A DNA stretch of 37,076 bases from Chitinophagaceae bacterium. GTDB lineage: Bacteria; Bacteroidota; Bacteroidia; Chitinophagales; Chitinophagaceae. Shown piece after piece: positions 17,701 to 24,885 of the stretch; position 1 is the first letter of the stretch; the number at the start of each line of letters is the position of its first letter. A model generated the notes under the pieces. That model was not told the origin of the DNA. It was given only the letters and a program-made list of their open reading frames with translations, and did not search any database. Both the position numbers and the translations under genes were made by a program. The stretch is taken from positions 1-37,076 of the forward strand of contig CANBSW010000027.1 in NCBI GenBank assembly GCA_947372235.1, read 5' to 3'.

Positions 17701-17834
17701 CCAACCGTACGACCACCACGATGCGGACCAATCATACGCCATTGCATACTATTAAATAAAGACGGCGAAAATGGTTGTGCGGATGCAAGAAACAAAGCTG
17801 CAAAACAAAGCAGGAGGAGTGTTGATTTTTTCAT
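14760..17834 (-). CDS. Secreted VPS10/sortilin-like Asp-box propeller protein
   Basis: A 1024-residue protein with a clear signal peptide (MKKSTLLLLCFAALFLASAQ). Residues about 25-700 contain roughly ten Asp-box repeats of the S/T-x-D-x-G-x-T/S-W type (for example TNDYGRTW, STDAGKTW, STDGGTTW, SVDGGKNW, TSDGGKTW), giving a large sialidase/sortilin-like propeller. A beta-rich section follows (about 730-890), then a helical tail with a Gly-rich run near residue 955. No type IX sorting domain is present at the C-terminus, so it is probably periplasmic or exported otherwise. Such proteins are frequent in Bacteroidota and are annotated as glycosyl hydrolases, usually without proven activity. No carbohydrate-use genes adjoin it. 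Confidence 0.82.
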   Translation of the reverse strand: MKKSTLLLLCFAALFLASAQPFSPSLFNSMQWRMIGPHRGGRTVGAVGVPSQPSVFYIGVNNGGVWKTNDYGRTWNPIFDKMNTGSVGDIAVSESNPNVVYVGCGEGIQRPDLSVGDGVYKSTDAGKTWQNMGLSDGQQIGDIVIDPKNENRVFVAVLGHPYGPNSERGVYRSLNGGKTWERILYKDENTGAIQVSIDPNNSDILYADMWAGRQGPWENGQWNGNESGLFKSTDGGTTWKKLTKGLPTPKEGLGRIGFCIAPSNSNRLYATVDAGRLGGIYRSDDAGESWTNINSDGRFWGRGSDFAEIKADPKNADIVYSANVVTWKSVDGGKNWTGFRGAPGGDDYHRIWINPNDPKIMLIALDQGGIITVNGGETFSSWYNQATAQFYHVNTDNAFPYNVYGAQQESGSVGIASRGNDGQVTLREWHPVGVEEYGYVAPDPLDPNIIYGGKITKFDKRTGQVQNIAPEAIRSGKFRFLRTAPVLFSPVDPKTLFFAGNVIFKTNNGGNSWDIISPDLTRESWDIPASVGVYTTDELKKMPRRGVIYTVAPSFKDINTIWAGTDDGFIQVTHDGGKNWKNVTPPEITSWSKISLMECGHFDNNTVYAAVNRIRCDDMHPYAYKTSDGGKTWKLITNGLPSNEPINVVREDPTRKGLLYAGSENAVYVSFDDGEHWQSLRLNMPATSVRDLVIKDDDLVIGTHGRGFWILDDITLLRQLNASVASSATTLFKPQTALRVRWNMNTDTPIPQEEAAGQNPPDGAVIDYYLQDKASEVTLEILDAAGKSIRKFSSNDKPYEIPAVNIPLYWIRPQQLLSADAGSHRFLWDLHYTPLNEPPSYPIAAVFGNTAPDPSSPWAFPGTYTARLTVNGKAYTQSFNVKMDPRVKTGSAELQKIHTLSLTCYEGRLASKKAREDVAAASKKLKDLIAKGGTNTTTLTTLEQEVSSLEGVARGRRGGGGGAPSAGPNFGTVESNFAGMFGVLHDSEMPATTQVTLGVKQTQMQLQELQAKWDKLKKQVDAAK

Positions 17835-17940
17835 GTACAGTAGTTATTGTTTGGAGGTATTAAATTAGGAATTAATAGTTAGTAATTAGTAATTGATTGG
17901 ATTTTGAAATAGCAGGAGTTTATCATTGGATGAAAATAAA

Positions 17941-17997
17941 ACTGCACCCTTGGCCTTTGCGTGCAAATATATTCTCGCAAAGGCGCAAGGGCGCAGT
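17941..17997 (-). terminator. Long imperfect hairpin built from CGCAAAGG words
   Basis: Arms 17941-17961 and 17976-17997 pair at about 20 of 22 positions, with one mismatch and one indel, around a 14-nt AT-rich loop. It sits upstream of the propeller gene and downstream of the lipoprotein gene, beyond the canonical terminator at 18033-18077. Confidence 0.5.
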
Positions 17998-18032
17998 TTA
18001 TTGAGGAGTAGAATAAAAGGGATTGATTCAAC

Positions 18033-18077
18033 AAAAAAGCTGAATGCAAAACACCTTAAAAGCATTCTGCATTCAGC
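18033..18077 (-). terminator. Rho-independent terminator of the lipoprotein gene
   Basis: On the minus strand a 10-bp perfect stem, GCTGAATGCA with TGCATTCAGC (18068-18077 with 18039-18048), is followed directly by six T residues (18038-18033). It lies 22 nt after the lipoprotein stop. Confidence 0.85.
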
Positions 18078-18098
18078 CTTACGCATATAGCAAAAGAA

Positions 18099-18593
18099 TT
18101 ATTTTTTTGCAGGCGGCGGCGGAGCCGGTGCCATATCTGTATTTGAAATATCGCGGGCAATTTTCCATTTGCCGTCTTCCTGTTTCCAGGTTACTATGTA
18201 CTTGCCTTTGTCGATCGTTTTTCCATCAAGTCCCAATAGTTCATAGTTGCCTTCTTCGGCAACCAATTCTTTTCCTCCCGTTACATCAAGCGTGGTTATT
18301 TTAATTCCGCCAACGCCCATTTTTTTAGCGCCGCCAAAAAAGGAAGTAATACCTGCGGTACCACAGATCTTTGGCATACCACTTTGCATTAAACAGGCAT
18401 CTTTTGCATAAGTAGCCGCAGCTGCGGCAGAATCGCCTTTTGCAACGGCTTCTTCAAAAGCTTTGTTGGCTGTGTTGATGGCTGCTTTTGCAGAATCGAT
18501 ATTGAATGTGTTTGTGGCTTCTGTGTTTGAGGCGGGTTGGTTGCAGGCAAACAGAAAGGGGGCTGCAAAAAGAAGGAAGAATAGTTTTTTCAT
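18099..18593 (-). CDS. Lipoprotein with NTF2/SnoaL-like (DUF4440-type) domain
   Basis: Start taken at ATG 18593 (MKKLFFLLFAAPFLFACNQ), giving 164 residues with a lipobox L-F-A-C whose Cys is about residue 17. An upstream in-frame start would put 24 non-signal residues before the signal and is rejected. Residues about 30-150 fit the SnoaL/DUF4440 cone fold: a first helix with NKAFEEAVAKGDSAAAAATYAKDACLM, then KGKYIVTWKQEDGKWKIARDI as the closing strands. The tail is Pro/Ala/Lys rich. Such proteins are usually small ligand-binding or isomerase-like domains of unknown substrate. It is predicted to be membrane-anchored in the periplasm and is followed by a strong terminator. Confidence 0.8.
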   Translation of the reverse strand: MKKLFFLLFAAPFLFACNQPASNTEATNTFNIDSAKAAINTANKAFEEAVAKGDSAAAAATYAKDACLMQSGMPKICGTAGITSFFGGAKKMGVGGIKITTLDVTGGKELVAEEGNYELLGLDGKTIDKGKYIVTWKQEDGKWKIARDISNTDMAPAPPPPAKK

Positions 18594-18699
18594 ATGTTTT
18601 TTTTGAAAAGTTAGTGCATAGAAATTAAATATGCAATACCCTAATACACCCATCCCTGCCCTCACCTGTAAGGGGAGGAAATTCTCCCTAAAAAAAGTT

Positions 18700-18760
18700 T
18701 CTCCCCCTCCCAGGCTTGCCCACCGAACAGGGGGGAGATGTCCGCAGGACAGAGGGGGTG
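18700..18760. repeat. G-rich/C-rich double-hairpin intergenic repeat
   Basis: Stem TCTCCCCC/GGGGGAGA (18700-18707 with 18731-18738) is followed at once by TGTCC-GCA-GGACA (18739-18751) and then a G run. It lies just after the stop codon of the KdnB-like gene at 18768. The form recalls short intergenic repeats common in Bacteroidota genomes; that comparison is from memory. Confidence 0.6.
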
Positions 18761-18767
18761 TAAGGTG

Positions 18768-19841
18768 TTATAATTTCTCGTAGAGTGCCCTCAACTTCTC
18801 CCTCGTCATAATCTTCTCCCAATCCTTACCCAATGCATTTTCCCATAATGGTTTCATGCCAAGTGAAACATTGATCATAGATTCAAACTGATCATCGGTT
18901 AAACCTTTACAAATACCAACCGGGATCTCGATCTTGTTTTTATCTACCATGTATTTGAATTCTTTTACACCGGCGGGATAATATTCTTCCAGATGATTCA
19001 TCACAATACAATTTCCAATTCCGTGTTTGGTGCCTAATAAATAGCTTAATCCGTAACTCACTGCATGTGCTACACCTACCTGGGAGTAGGCAATACTCAT
19101 ACCGCCGGCATAAGATGCCATCATAAGCAGGTTGTCACATTCCTCATCCCAACCCTCTTTTTCTACATAGATCTTCTGGCAGATCTGCAGGGCTTTTTCG
19201 CCATAACTTTTACTAAACTCGTTTAAGAAAGTTCCCTGCAAACTTTCAATGCAATGAATATAACAATCCATTCCTGTATAAAAACGCTGATTTTCCGGAA
19301 CCCCTTTGGTTAATTCGGGATCCAGTACAATCTGGTCGAAGGGGGTAAAGTCACTGTTCATACCCAGTTTGCGAACGGGGCCCGTTAATACGGTTGTTCT
19401 GCTAACTTCGGCTCCTGTTCCACTAAGTGTTGGTATCCCGGCTTTATAAACACCGGGCAGTTTTACAAGATCCCATCCCTGATAATCGGCAGAGGAGCCC
19501 GGGTTGGTCATCATTAAAGAAACAGCTTTGGCAAGGTCCATCGCCGACCCACCTCCTATACCAATTACACCGCTGATGGTACCAAACTCCTCTTTTAAAC
19601 TTCTGGCCAGCGCATCTACCTGTGTGGTTTTGGGTTCATAGGTAACATCTACAAACACTATTTTGTCTTTACCGCGTAAGGGAATCCGGTTGATCAGGGG
19701 TTTATTCTCGAAAAAATGGTCCACCAAAAAGATCATCGGTGCTTCGGCTTTGCGTTGTGAGGCTAGGATCTCATCTAACTGGTTAAAGCTGCCACGGCCA
19801 TACACAACATAACTTACCATCTTAAAATTGCGAAAATTCAT
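18768..19841 (-). CDS. kdnB: Iron-dependent alcohol dehydrogenase, KdnB-like (Kdo 8-oxidase)
   Basis: A 357-residue group III iron alcohol dehydrogenase. NAD-binding G-G-G-S-A-M-D lies at 96-102, and the iron ligands are D192, H196, H259 and H273 (GMDCYIHCIE, VAHAVSY, TKHGIGN). The N-terminal FGRGSF-like segment (VVYGRGSFNQLDEIL) and overall sequence recall KdnB, the 3-deoxy-D-manno-octulosonate 8-oxidase that works with the aminotransferase KdnA to make 8-amino-Kdo for lipopolysaccharide in Shewanella. That assignment is from memory of the family. A kdnA gene is not adjacent, though kdsB lies 15 kb away in the window. It could instead oxidise another polyol or sugar. A consensus promoter sits directly upstream. 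Confidence 0.72.
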   Translation of the reverse strand: MNFRNFKMVSYVVYGRGSFNQLDEILASQRKAEAPMIFLVDHFFENKPLINRIPLRGKDKIVFVDVTYEPKTTQVDALARSLKEEFGTISGVIGIGGGSAMDLAKAVSLMMTNPGSSADYQGWDLVKLPGVYKAGIPTLSGTGAEVSRTTVLTGPVRKLGMNSDFTPFDQIVLDPELTKGVPENQRFYTGMDCYIHCIESLQGTFLNEFSKSYGEKALQICQKIYVEKEGWDEECDNLLMMASYAGGMSIAYSQVGVAHAVSYGLSYLLGTKHGIGNCIVMNHLEEYYPAGVKEFKYMVDKNKIEIPVGICKGLTDDQFESMINVSLGMKPLWENALGKDWEKIMTREKLRALYEKL

Positions 19842-19882
19842 ACACTTGATTTTTACTGAAAATGCGGCTTTTCTTACTACTG

Positions 19883-19913
19883 CAAACCTACTTTAGAAAG
19901 GGCTAATTACAAA
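19883..19913 (-). promoter_or_regulatory. Consensus Bacteroidota sigma-A-type promoter of the KdnB-like gene
   Basis: On the minus strand TTTG (19913-19910), exactly 19 nt, then TAGGTTTG (19890-19883). Both boxes match TTTG-N19-TAnnTTTG perfectly. The predicted leader to the ATG at 19841 is about 35 nt. Confidence 0.72.
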
Positions 19914-20030
19914 TTAGAATTAACTGCTGTATAACCATGCGGTAATAAAGCAGTTTACTCTAACTTTATCCGTAATGTTTTAGAGAGCAGCCAATAAAAA
20001 CGTGGCTCTCAGCGTTATGCAAACCGGCCC

Positions 20031-21182
20031 ATGTTTCAACTAGCAGAGATACCATACCCATTTATGAACGCAGGATCTGTTCTGCTGGATATTTCGTTTA
20101 AGAATGCAATGACGAAATATATCACCCCCGGTTATTTATTAATGGGTATTGAGATACTGGGGGTTTGCATTGCATTAGTAGTTTCTACTATTTATATCTA
20201 TCTATCCTTTAAAAAGCGAACCTATTTTTATACAAGCAGTATCTCTAAAAATCTGGAAGTATGGATCAGCGCCATCATTATGGAAGAGTCGATTGAAACC
20301 ATTGTGATCCCGAAGAAATTTTTCAGGATGATGCAAAACAAAGTAGCACGTCAGTTTGTGATAGATGAACTGGTAGGATGTAAGAAAAATTTTTCCGGAC
20401 TGGTGGGAGAGAATATTGTGGCATTGTATCTTGAGCTGGGACTGAAAGAAGAATCTATTCGAAAAATTAAATCCGGAAACGGATGGCATATCAGGGCAAA
20501 GGGGATACAGGAGTTGTATATGATGGACCAGAAGGATATATTGACAACCATCTATAAAAACACCAACAGTACCAACGAGTATGTGCGTATGGAAGCACAA
20601 ACGGGTGTGATACACCTTACGGGTTTTCCCGGTCTTCGTTTTCTGGATGTGATCTCTTACCCGCTAACAGAATGGCAACAGTTAAAACTGCTGGAACAGT
20701 TAAGGATCTCTCCTAAAAAAGAAGACCTCTCAGAAAAAATTCCACACTGGTTATTATCCGAGAATGATACGGTAGTTGTATTTGCCTTAAAACTGGCAGA
20801 CGAATACCAGCAGTTTGCTGTTACAAACGAAGTGCTGGGTTGTCTGGTACATCCATCTCCCCCGGTGCGAAGCCAGGCATTGAAAACACTGGTTCGTTTA
20901 TCTGATGAAAAAACCCCGATGCTTTTACTGGGGTACATCAGTAAAGAGCCTTATAATAATCAGGCTTTTATTTTGGATGCTTTGAAAAATATGGCCACAG
21001 ATAATGAAAAAGATTTTCTAATCCATTTACTGGATAACCCGAATGATTTAATAAAATTGAAGGCAGCACTTGTTATTACAAACTGCTGTACAAACGGATT
21101 AGAAATCATAAAACAAAGAGCAGAGGTTGCACCAGAACCCTTTCAAAGAATATTGTTACACATTCAATCTGAAATTGGATAA
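20031..21182 (+). CDS. HEAT-like repeat inner-membrane protein
   Basis: A 383-residue protein with one strong membrane helix near residues 36-58 (LMGIEILGVCIALVVSTIYIYL), preceded by a short non-cytoplasmic segment and followed by a cytoplasmic helical domain. Residues about 130-380 consist of alternating helix pairs of HEAT/Armadillo type (NEYVRMEAQTGVIHL, PPVRSQALKTLVRLSDE, NDLIKLKAALVITNC). HEAT domains usually mediate protein contacts, so a scaffold for the synthase encoded next is plausible. Its stop is followed after 2 nt by the ATG of the GT2/phosphotransferase fusion, so the two are almost certainly cotranscribed. Start chosen at the first ATG; M12 is an alternative. Confidence 0.75.
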   Translation: MFQLAEIPYPFMNAGSVLLDISFKNAMTKYITPGYLLMGIEILGVCIALVVSTIYIYLSFKKRTYFYTSSISKNLEVWISAIIMEESIETIVIPKKFFRMMQNKVARQFVIDELVGCKKNFSGLVGENIVALYLELGLKEESIRKIKSGNGWHIRAKGIQELYMMDQKDILTTIYKNTNSTNEYVRMEAQTGVIHLTGFPGLRFLDVISYPLTEWQQLKLLEQLRISPKKEDLSEKIPHWLLSENDTVVVFALKLADEYQQFAVTNEVLGCLVHPSPPVRSQALKTLVRLSDEKTPMLLLGYISKEPYNNQAFILDALKNMATDNEKDFLIHLLDNPNDLIKLKAALVITNCCTNGLEIIKQRAEVAPEPFQRILLHIQSEIG

Positions 21183-21184
21183 GT

Positions 21185-24100
21185 ATGTGGAGTGTTATCG
21201 CTAAAATATTATTTGATGTACTAACCTACGGAATCTTCCTGTATTCTGTAACGCTCCTGCTTTCTTATGTACTCATCGGTTTATATTCTATTGGAGAAAC
21301 CAAGAAACATATCCGCAAAAATGCCTTTACCGATTTTAGAATATTGGCAGCATCGGTACATGCACCATCGGTTACCATTTTGGCACCTGCTTATAATGAG
21401 GGATTGAATATTGTAGAAAATGTTCGTTCCCTTCTGTCGATTTATTACGTTAATCTGGAAGTAATTATCATTAATGATGGCAGTAAAGATGACAGCCTTG
21501 CTAAACTGATAGAAGCCTACGATCTTGAAAAGAAAGATTTTTTTATAGATGAAAAGATCCCCACCAAAAAAGTAAGGGGTATTTATAAAAGCCGCAACAG
21601 TATTAACCATAAATTGATTGTGGTAGACAAAGAAAACGGTGGTAAAGCAGATGCGCTCAATGTTGGTATCAATGTATCATCTAATAATTACCTGGTATGT
21701 ATTGATGTGGATTGTGTATTGGAGCAGGATGCTTTGCTAAAAATGGTTAAACCTTTTTTAGAACAAACGGATAAAAGGGTGATCGCTTCGGGTGGTGTTG
21801 TAAGGATTGCCAACTCTTGTACTATTGAAGAGGGAAGACTGGTAAAAGTAAGATTGGCCAATGACTATCTTCCGCAGATCCAGATTCTGGAATATATACG
21901 CGCATTTATTTTGGGAAGAATGGCGTGGACAAGACTGAATGGCCTGATGCTGATCTCCGGCGCCTTTGGTGCTTTTGATAAAGAAATTGCTATTAAATGT
22001 GGCGGATATAACCATGCAACCGTTGGTGAAGATATGGAGCTGGTAGTACGTATGCGCCGCTATATGGAAGAACAGGGTGAGGAATATATTGTTACTTATA
22101 TACCGGACCCGCTTTGCTGGACAGAAGCACCGTCTACTTTTAAAATATTGGGCAGACAAAGAAACAGATGGATCCGGGGAACCTATGAAACACTGAAATT
22201 TCACAGTGTAATGTTCTTCAACCCCAAATATCATTTGCTGGGAATGCTGAGTTATCCTTACTGGTTCTTCTTTGAATTGTGCGCACCTTTGATCGAATTT
22301 TTTGGGTTTATCTGTTTTATATTTTTTGCGGTCTTTGGTCTGCTCGACTGGAATTTTTTCTTCACTTATTTTTTATTCATTGTTTGTTTTGGATATCTCT
22401 ATTCCTGCTTTGCAATTTTAATGGAAGTATTAACCTTCAATCAATATAAAAGAAGGATCGATATTTTGCGGTTGATGTTAACGGGGATGACAGAACCTTT
22501 TTTATACCACCCTTTTGTAGTATGGAGTGCGATCAAAGGATTTAAAGATCTTATCATCAAGAAAAAAGGTTGGGGCGAAATGACAAGGCAGGGACTTACC
22601 CAACAGCCACAACCGGTTGCTGTTGCTGTTGCTGCTGCAACGGCTACAATTGCTACAACAACGACAGCACCTAAACAGCAAGCAGGTTATTTGCCACCAA
22701 CGCCCAAGAACGAATTATCAATTTTAGAAAGAGTGATCGTTCCCGGTATTGCAAAAGTGGTTTCTTTTATTTCGGGTTCCTTCAGGTATTATCTGGGGCA
22801 TGCGGTGGTTTTATTGCTGCTGATGTTCTGCGCGCGTTTTTTTGAAATAGGATACGATTATTCACAACACGGAGCGCCGGTATTTTTAGGGAAAGTGATT
22901 TTGTTTGGGTTGGCAAAAGACCTTGCCTTGTTTTTCAGGATCGCTATGGCAGGTTTTGTTTTGTTTGCCATTTTCAATCTGATCAATAAAAAACTGGCAC
23001 ATATTGCATTTATTGTAATTGCACTGCTGTTGCTATTGGTACAGGTTTCCTTATCACAATATTTTGTAAGAACACTGGTACCGCTGGGTGCAGATCTGTG
23101 GGCATATTCTATTGCCGATATTAAACAAACAGTAGGTGCATCGGGCGGTATTCAGATTTCTATGATCCTTGTGTTTATTGGATTGATCGCATTAGCGGTT
23201 GCTGCTTTTATATTTCTGCCCAAACGAATTCATATCCGCGGAATTTTTGCTTTCTCATTGTTCATTGTGTTTGCCGTTTCAACAAGCGCTGAGCTTTTAT
23301 CGGTTACTGATAACTGGTTACCCGGGCAAGAGTACAGCAATAACCTGGCACTAAATAAATCGGATTATTTTTTTGGAAGAAGCTATCGCTACTTTTTTCC
23401 TCCCTCTGCTGAAACAGATATTTATTCTGATAATGGAACCGGCGCAGATGAAGAAACAAACAGCGCTGTAAAAACCTTTCAATATGCAGATGAAAAAAAT
23501 TACCCATTCCTTCGTCGTATAGATACTTCGGTTGATGTATTGTCTCCGTTCTTTAACAAAGACTCAACCCCTCCCAATATTGTTATTCTGTTAGTAGAAG
23601 GATTGGGCCGCGCATTTACCAACGAAGGTGCTTACCTCGGAAACTTTACACCATTCATCGATTCACTTTCACAAAAAAGTTTATACTGGGAAAATTTTCT
23701 GAGCGAAGGCGGGCGAACCTTTGCCGTATTGCCATCGCTGTTAAGTTCTTTGCCATTTGCTAAAAACGGGTTCAATGAATTAGGTACTGCCATGCCGCAA
23801 CATTTATCCTTATTAAATCTCTTGCAAAAGAATGGATACAAAACATCCTTCTATTATGGCGGAGATTCTCATTTTGATAATATGGATGTGTTCATGCAGA
23901 AGAACAATACCAATGTGATCAACGATGAAAAAACATTTCCGGGTGGTTATACAAAAATGCCGAGTCAGAACGGGTTTACCTGGGGTTATGGCGATAAGGA
24001 ATTGTTCAGAAGATTTTTGGAAACATCTACCCCAACCAACAAACCATATCTGGATATTGCGCTCACCGTTTCTACACACAATCCTTTCCTGATTAACGAA

Positions 24101-24772
24101 CAGGATGGATACCTGCAGAAATTTGAAAAACGAATGACCGAAATTGGTTTATCAGAAGGAGTAAAAACACAAAGACGAAATTATAAATACCAGTTTGCCA
24201 GTATCCTGTTTACAGACGATGCGGTAAGGGATTTTATTAACCGTTACAAACAAAGAGCCGATTTTAAGAACACGGTTTTCCTGATCACCGGCGACCACCG
24301 TATGCCTGAAATCCCGATGAGCAGTAAGATAGACCGTTACCATGTGCCACTCATTATGTATTCTCCATTGCTGAAACGTACTGCTAAGTTTTCTTCCATC
24401 TCAACGCATTTTGATATCACACCAAGTTTATTGGCGTGGTTGAAAAAAAGTTACGGCATTCAAAGTCCGGCAACGGCGAGCTGGTTGGGTAGCGGTTTGG
24501 ATACATCCCGTCAGTTCAGAAATATTCATTCCTATCCTATCATGCAAACCAAGAATGACTTGGTCGATTATATCTCTGGAAGTTTTATGTTGAATGGAGA
24601 AGACCTCTATCGTATCAGTCCTAATATGGATCTGACGATTGAACAGGATGCCGGTAAAACAAGTCAGATGAAAAGCGGCTTTAACCGATTCTTAGTTAAG
24701 AACAAACAATTTCTTACCAACCCGGCTTCTATTGTGCCGGATAGTTTGTTGCTTCGTTATACAACAAAATAA
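21185..24772 (+). CDS. Fusion of processive GT2 glycosyltransferase and LTA-synthase-like phosphotransferase/sulfatase
   Basis: A 1195-residue multi-pass membrane protein. Residues about 60-330 are a GT-A family 2 synthase: VTILAPAYNEG, IINDGS near 97, VDVDC near 173, GED near 282 and Q-R-N-R-W near 324, the QxxRW motif of processive synthases such as BcsA and PgaC. Membrane helices follow at about 340-450. A low-complexity Gln/Pro/Ala/Thr linker (about 470-510) leads to a second helical bundle (about 530-720). Residues about 795-1120 are an alkaline-phosphatase-superfamily domain of LTA-synthase/sulfatase type: LLVEGLGR near 802, nucleophile candidate T in GGRTFAVLPS near 843, STHNPF near 963, GDHR near 1036. 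The first half should polymerise a glycan. The second should transfer phosphoglycerol or phosphoethanolamine, or cleave an ester, on the periplasmic side. The acceptor is unknown. Confidence 0.85.
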   Translation: MWSVIAKILFDVLTYGIFLYSVTLLLSYVLIGLYSIGETKKHIRKNAFTDFRILAASVHAPSVTILAPAYNEGLNIVENVRSLLSIYYVNLEVIIINDGSKDDSLAKLIEAYDLEKKDFFIDEKIPTKKVRGIYKSRNSINHKLIVVDKENGGKADALNVGINVSSNNYLVCIDVDCVLEQDALLKMVKPFLEQTDKRVIASGGVVRIANSCTIEEGRLVKVRLANDYLPQIQILEYIRAFILGRMAWTRLNGLMLISGAFGAFDKEIAIKCGGYNHATVGEDMELVVRMRRYMEEQGEEYIVTYIPDPLCWTEAPSTFKILGRQRNRWIRGTYETLKFHSVMFFNPKYHLLGMLSYPYWFFFELCAPLIEFFGFICFIFFAVFGLLDWNFFFTYFLFIVCFGYLYSCFAILMEVLTFNQYKRRIDILRLMLTGMTEPFLYHPFVVWSAIKGFKDLIIKKKGWGEMTRQGLTQQPQPVAVAVAAATATIATTTTAPKQQAGYLPPTPKNELSILERVIVPGIAKVVSFISGSFRYYLGHAVVLLLLMFCARFFEIGYDYSQHGAPVFLGKVILFGLAKDLALFFRIAMAGFVLFAIFNLINKKLAHIAFIVIALLLLLVQVSLSQYFVRTLVPLGADLWAYSIADIKQTVGASGGIQISMILVFIGLIALAVAAFIFLPKRIHIRGIFAFSLFIVFAVSTSAELLSVTDNWLPGQEYSNNLALNKSDYFFGRSYRYFFPPSAETDIYSDNGTGADEETNSAVKTFQYADEKNYPFLRRIDTSVDVLSPFFNKDSTPPNIVILLVEGLGRAFTNEGAYLGNFTPFIDSLSQKSLYWENFLSEGGRTFAVLPSLLSSLPFAKNGFNELGTAMPQHLSLLNLLQKNGYKTSFYYGGDSHFDNMDVFMQKNNTNVINDEKTFPGGYTKMPSQNGFTWGYGDKELFRRFLETSTPTNKPYLDIALTVSTHNPFLINEQDGYLQKFEKRMTEIGLSEGVKTQRRNYKYQFASILFTDDAVRDFINRYKQRADFKNTVFLITGDHRMPEIPMSSKIDRYHVPLIMYSPLLKRTAKFSSISTHFDITPSLLAWLKKSYGIQSPATASWLGSGLDTSRQFRNIHSYPIMQTKNDLVDYISGSFMLNGEDLYRISPNMDLTIEQDAGKTSQMKSGFNRFLVKNKQFLTNPASIVPDSLLLRYTTK

Positions 24773-24803
24773 AATTATTTCCCTTTTCTGTGAAACTCCT
24801 ATC

Positions 24804-24861
24804 CTCTGTATCTCTGTGTTGAAAAATAATCCAGAAGTTTTTTCAATACAGAGATACAGAG
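24804..24861. terminator. Long bidirectional hairpin between converging glycan operons
   Basis: Arms 24804-24826 and 24839-24861 pair at 22 of 23 positions (core CTCTGTATCTCTGT) around a 12-nt loop. A and T runs at the loop side and further CACAGAG words follow. It lies between the fusion gene and the leftward operon. Confidence 0.65.
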
Positions 24862-24885
24862 GTACAGAGATGCACAGAGAATTGT

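Noticed and set aside
18594..18665. 24-codon N-terminal extension of the NTF2-like lipoprotein
   Set aside because: It would bury the signal peptide and lipobox; the ATG at 18593 starts directly with a canonical MKKLFF signal.
21758..22234. 158-codon open frame antisense to the GT2 domain
   Set aside because: It mirrors conserved GT2 motifs on the other strand and its product has no protein-like domain pattern.
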